64,000 bases of DNA from Amoebidium appalachense (taxonomy: Eukaryota; Ichthyosporea). Positions 63,770-64,000 of the stretch are shown here, piece by piece. The translations under genes were made by a program, and so were the position numbers. Within the stretch, counting starts at the first letter, position 1. Each line of letters begins with the position of its first letter. Location of the stretch: positions 372,001 to 436,000 of the forward strand of contig CAVNZM010000013.1 in the NCBI GenBank assembly GCA_963693365.1. Direction: 5' to 3'. The notes under the pieces are model-generated. The model was not told the DNA's origin and made no database searches. It saw only the letters and a list, made by a program, of their open reading frames with translations.

Positions 63770-64000
63770 CCTAGAAAAACGCGAAGAGGCGGCTTAGGTG
63801 TACGTTGAGTGTAGGTGATTTTGTGTGTGTTGGTGGCGTGTGAAGGATGGTTGATTGAGGGTGCGGACGGGGAAACGGGCTGTGTTAGTGCTACGGTGAT
63901 TGCACTCTCTAAGATTGCTTGTTGTGCTTCGCTTTTCTCAACGTAACTTGTCGGGCTCTCCCCCCTTTTGAAACTTCTTCAACTTTGAAGTTGTTTTTTG
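63770..64000 (-). promoter_or_regulatory. Upstream region of the synthase-like gene
   Basis: This is the 5' flank of the minus-strand gene. It has no homopolymers and ordinary composition, and presumably holds the leader and promoter. No motif was called. Confidence 0.4.

Overview
This 64 kb window is nuclear DNA from an intron-rich eukaryote. Every recognisable protein is split into short exons bounded by GT...AG introns. The introns are packed with long G or C homopolymers (up to about 48), (GT/AC)n microsatellites and minisatellites. I rebuilt seven protein-coding genes by joining exons whose phases agree; for five of them the exon sum is an exact multiple of three and ends in one stop. 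Together they cover roughly 11 kb, so about five sixths of the window is intron or intergenic. The gene set (a UBE2C-type E2, a vesicular-type ZnT, a WSC-domain secreted protein, a fungal/animal-style membrane spermidine-synthase-like protein, an F-box/LRR protein and an FG-repeat protein) suits an opisthokont or another unicellular eukaryote with expanded introns. The species cannot be fixed from the sequence alone.

Layout, left to right: (1) 636-851, an exon-like piece (+) of an upstream gene, carrying an in-frame TGA; (2) 1215-3475 (-), a two-exon secreted glycoprotein; (3) 4753-8268 (+), UBE2C, seven exons; (4) 10019-17199 (-), an FG-repeat, nucleoporin-like protein, five exons; (5) 18211-23617 (+), an F-box protein with a leucine-rich C-terminal part, four exons; (6) 25550-33396 (-), a ZnT/SLC30 zinc transporter, nine exons; (7) 36154-47039 (+), a secreted WSC-domain protein, eleven exons; (8) 49174-63769 (-), a membrane-anchored spermidine/spermine-synthase-like protein with at least fourteen exons. 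Orientation alternates strictly (- + - + - + -), so all neighbours are head-to-head or tail-to-tail.

The genes are not an operon or one pathway. The E2 and the F-box protein both belong to ubiquitin-dependent protein turnover. The zinc transporter and the synthase-like protein are membrane proteins, and the first gene and the WSC protein enter the secretory route.

The strongest unexplained signals are in the introns. (a) In at least 17 of about 45 introns a C-rich homopolymer starts within about 15 nt after the 5' splice site on the coding strand. (b) Partial copies of exon edges, with their own splice site, lie next to the true exon in four genes. (c) Dinucleotide arrays run directly into the AG or GT of splice sites. 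(d) A roughly 130-bp dispersed repeat always abuts a G or C run. (e) Two copies of a roughly 250-bp TTAA-bounded inverted-repeat element look like a piggyBac-type MITE. I saw no rRNA, tRNA or CRISPR array.
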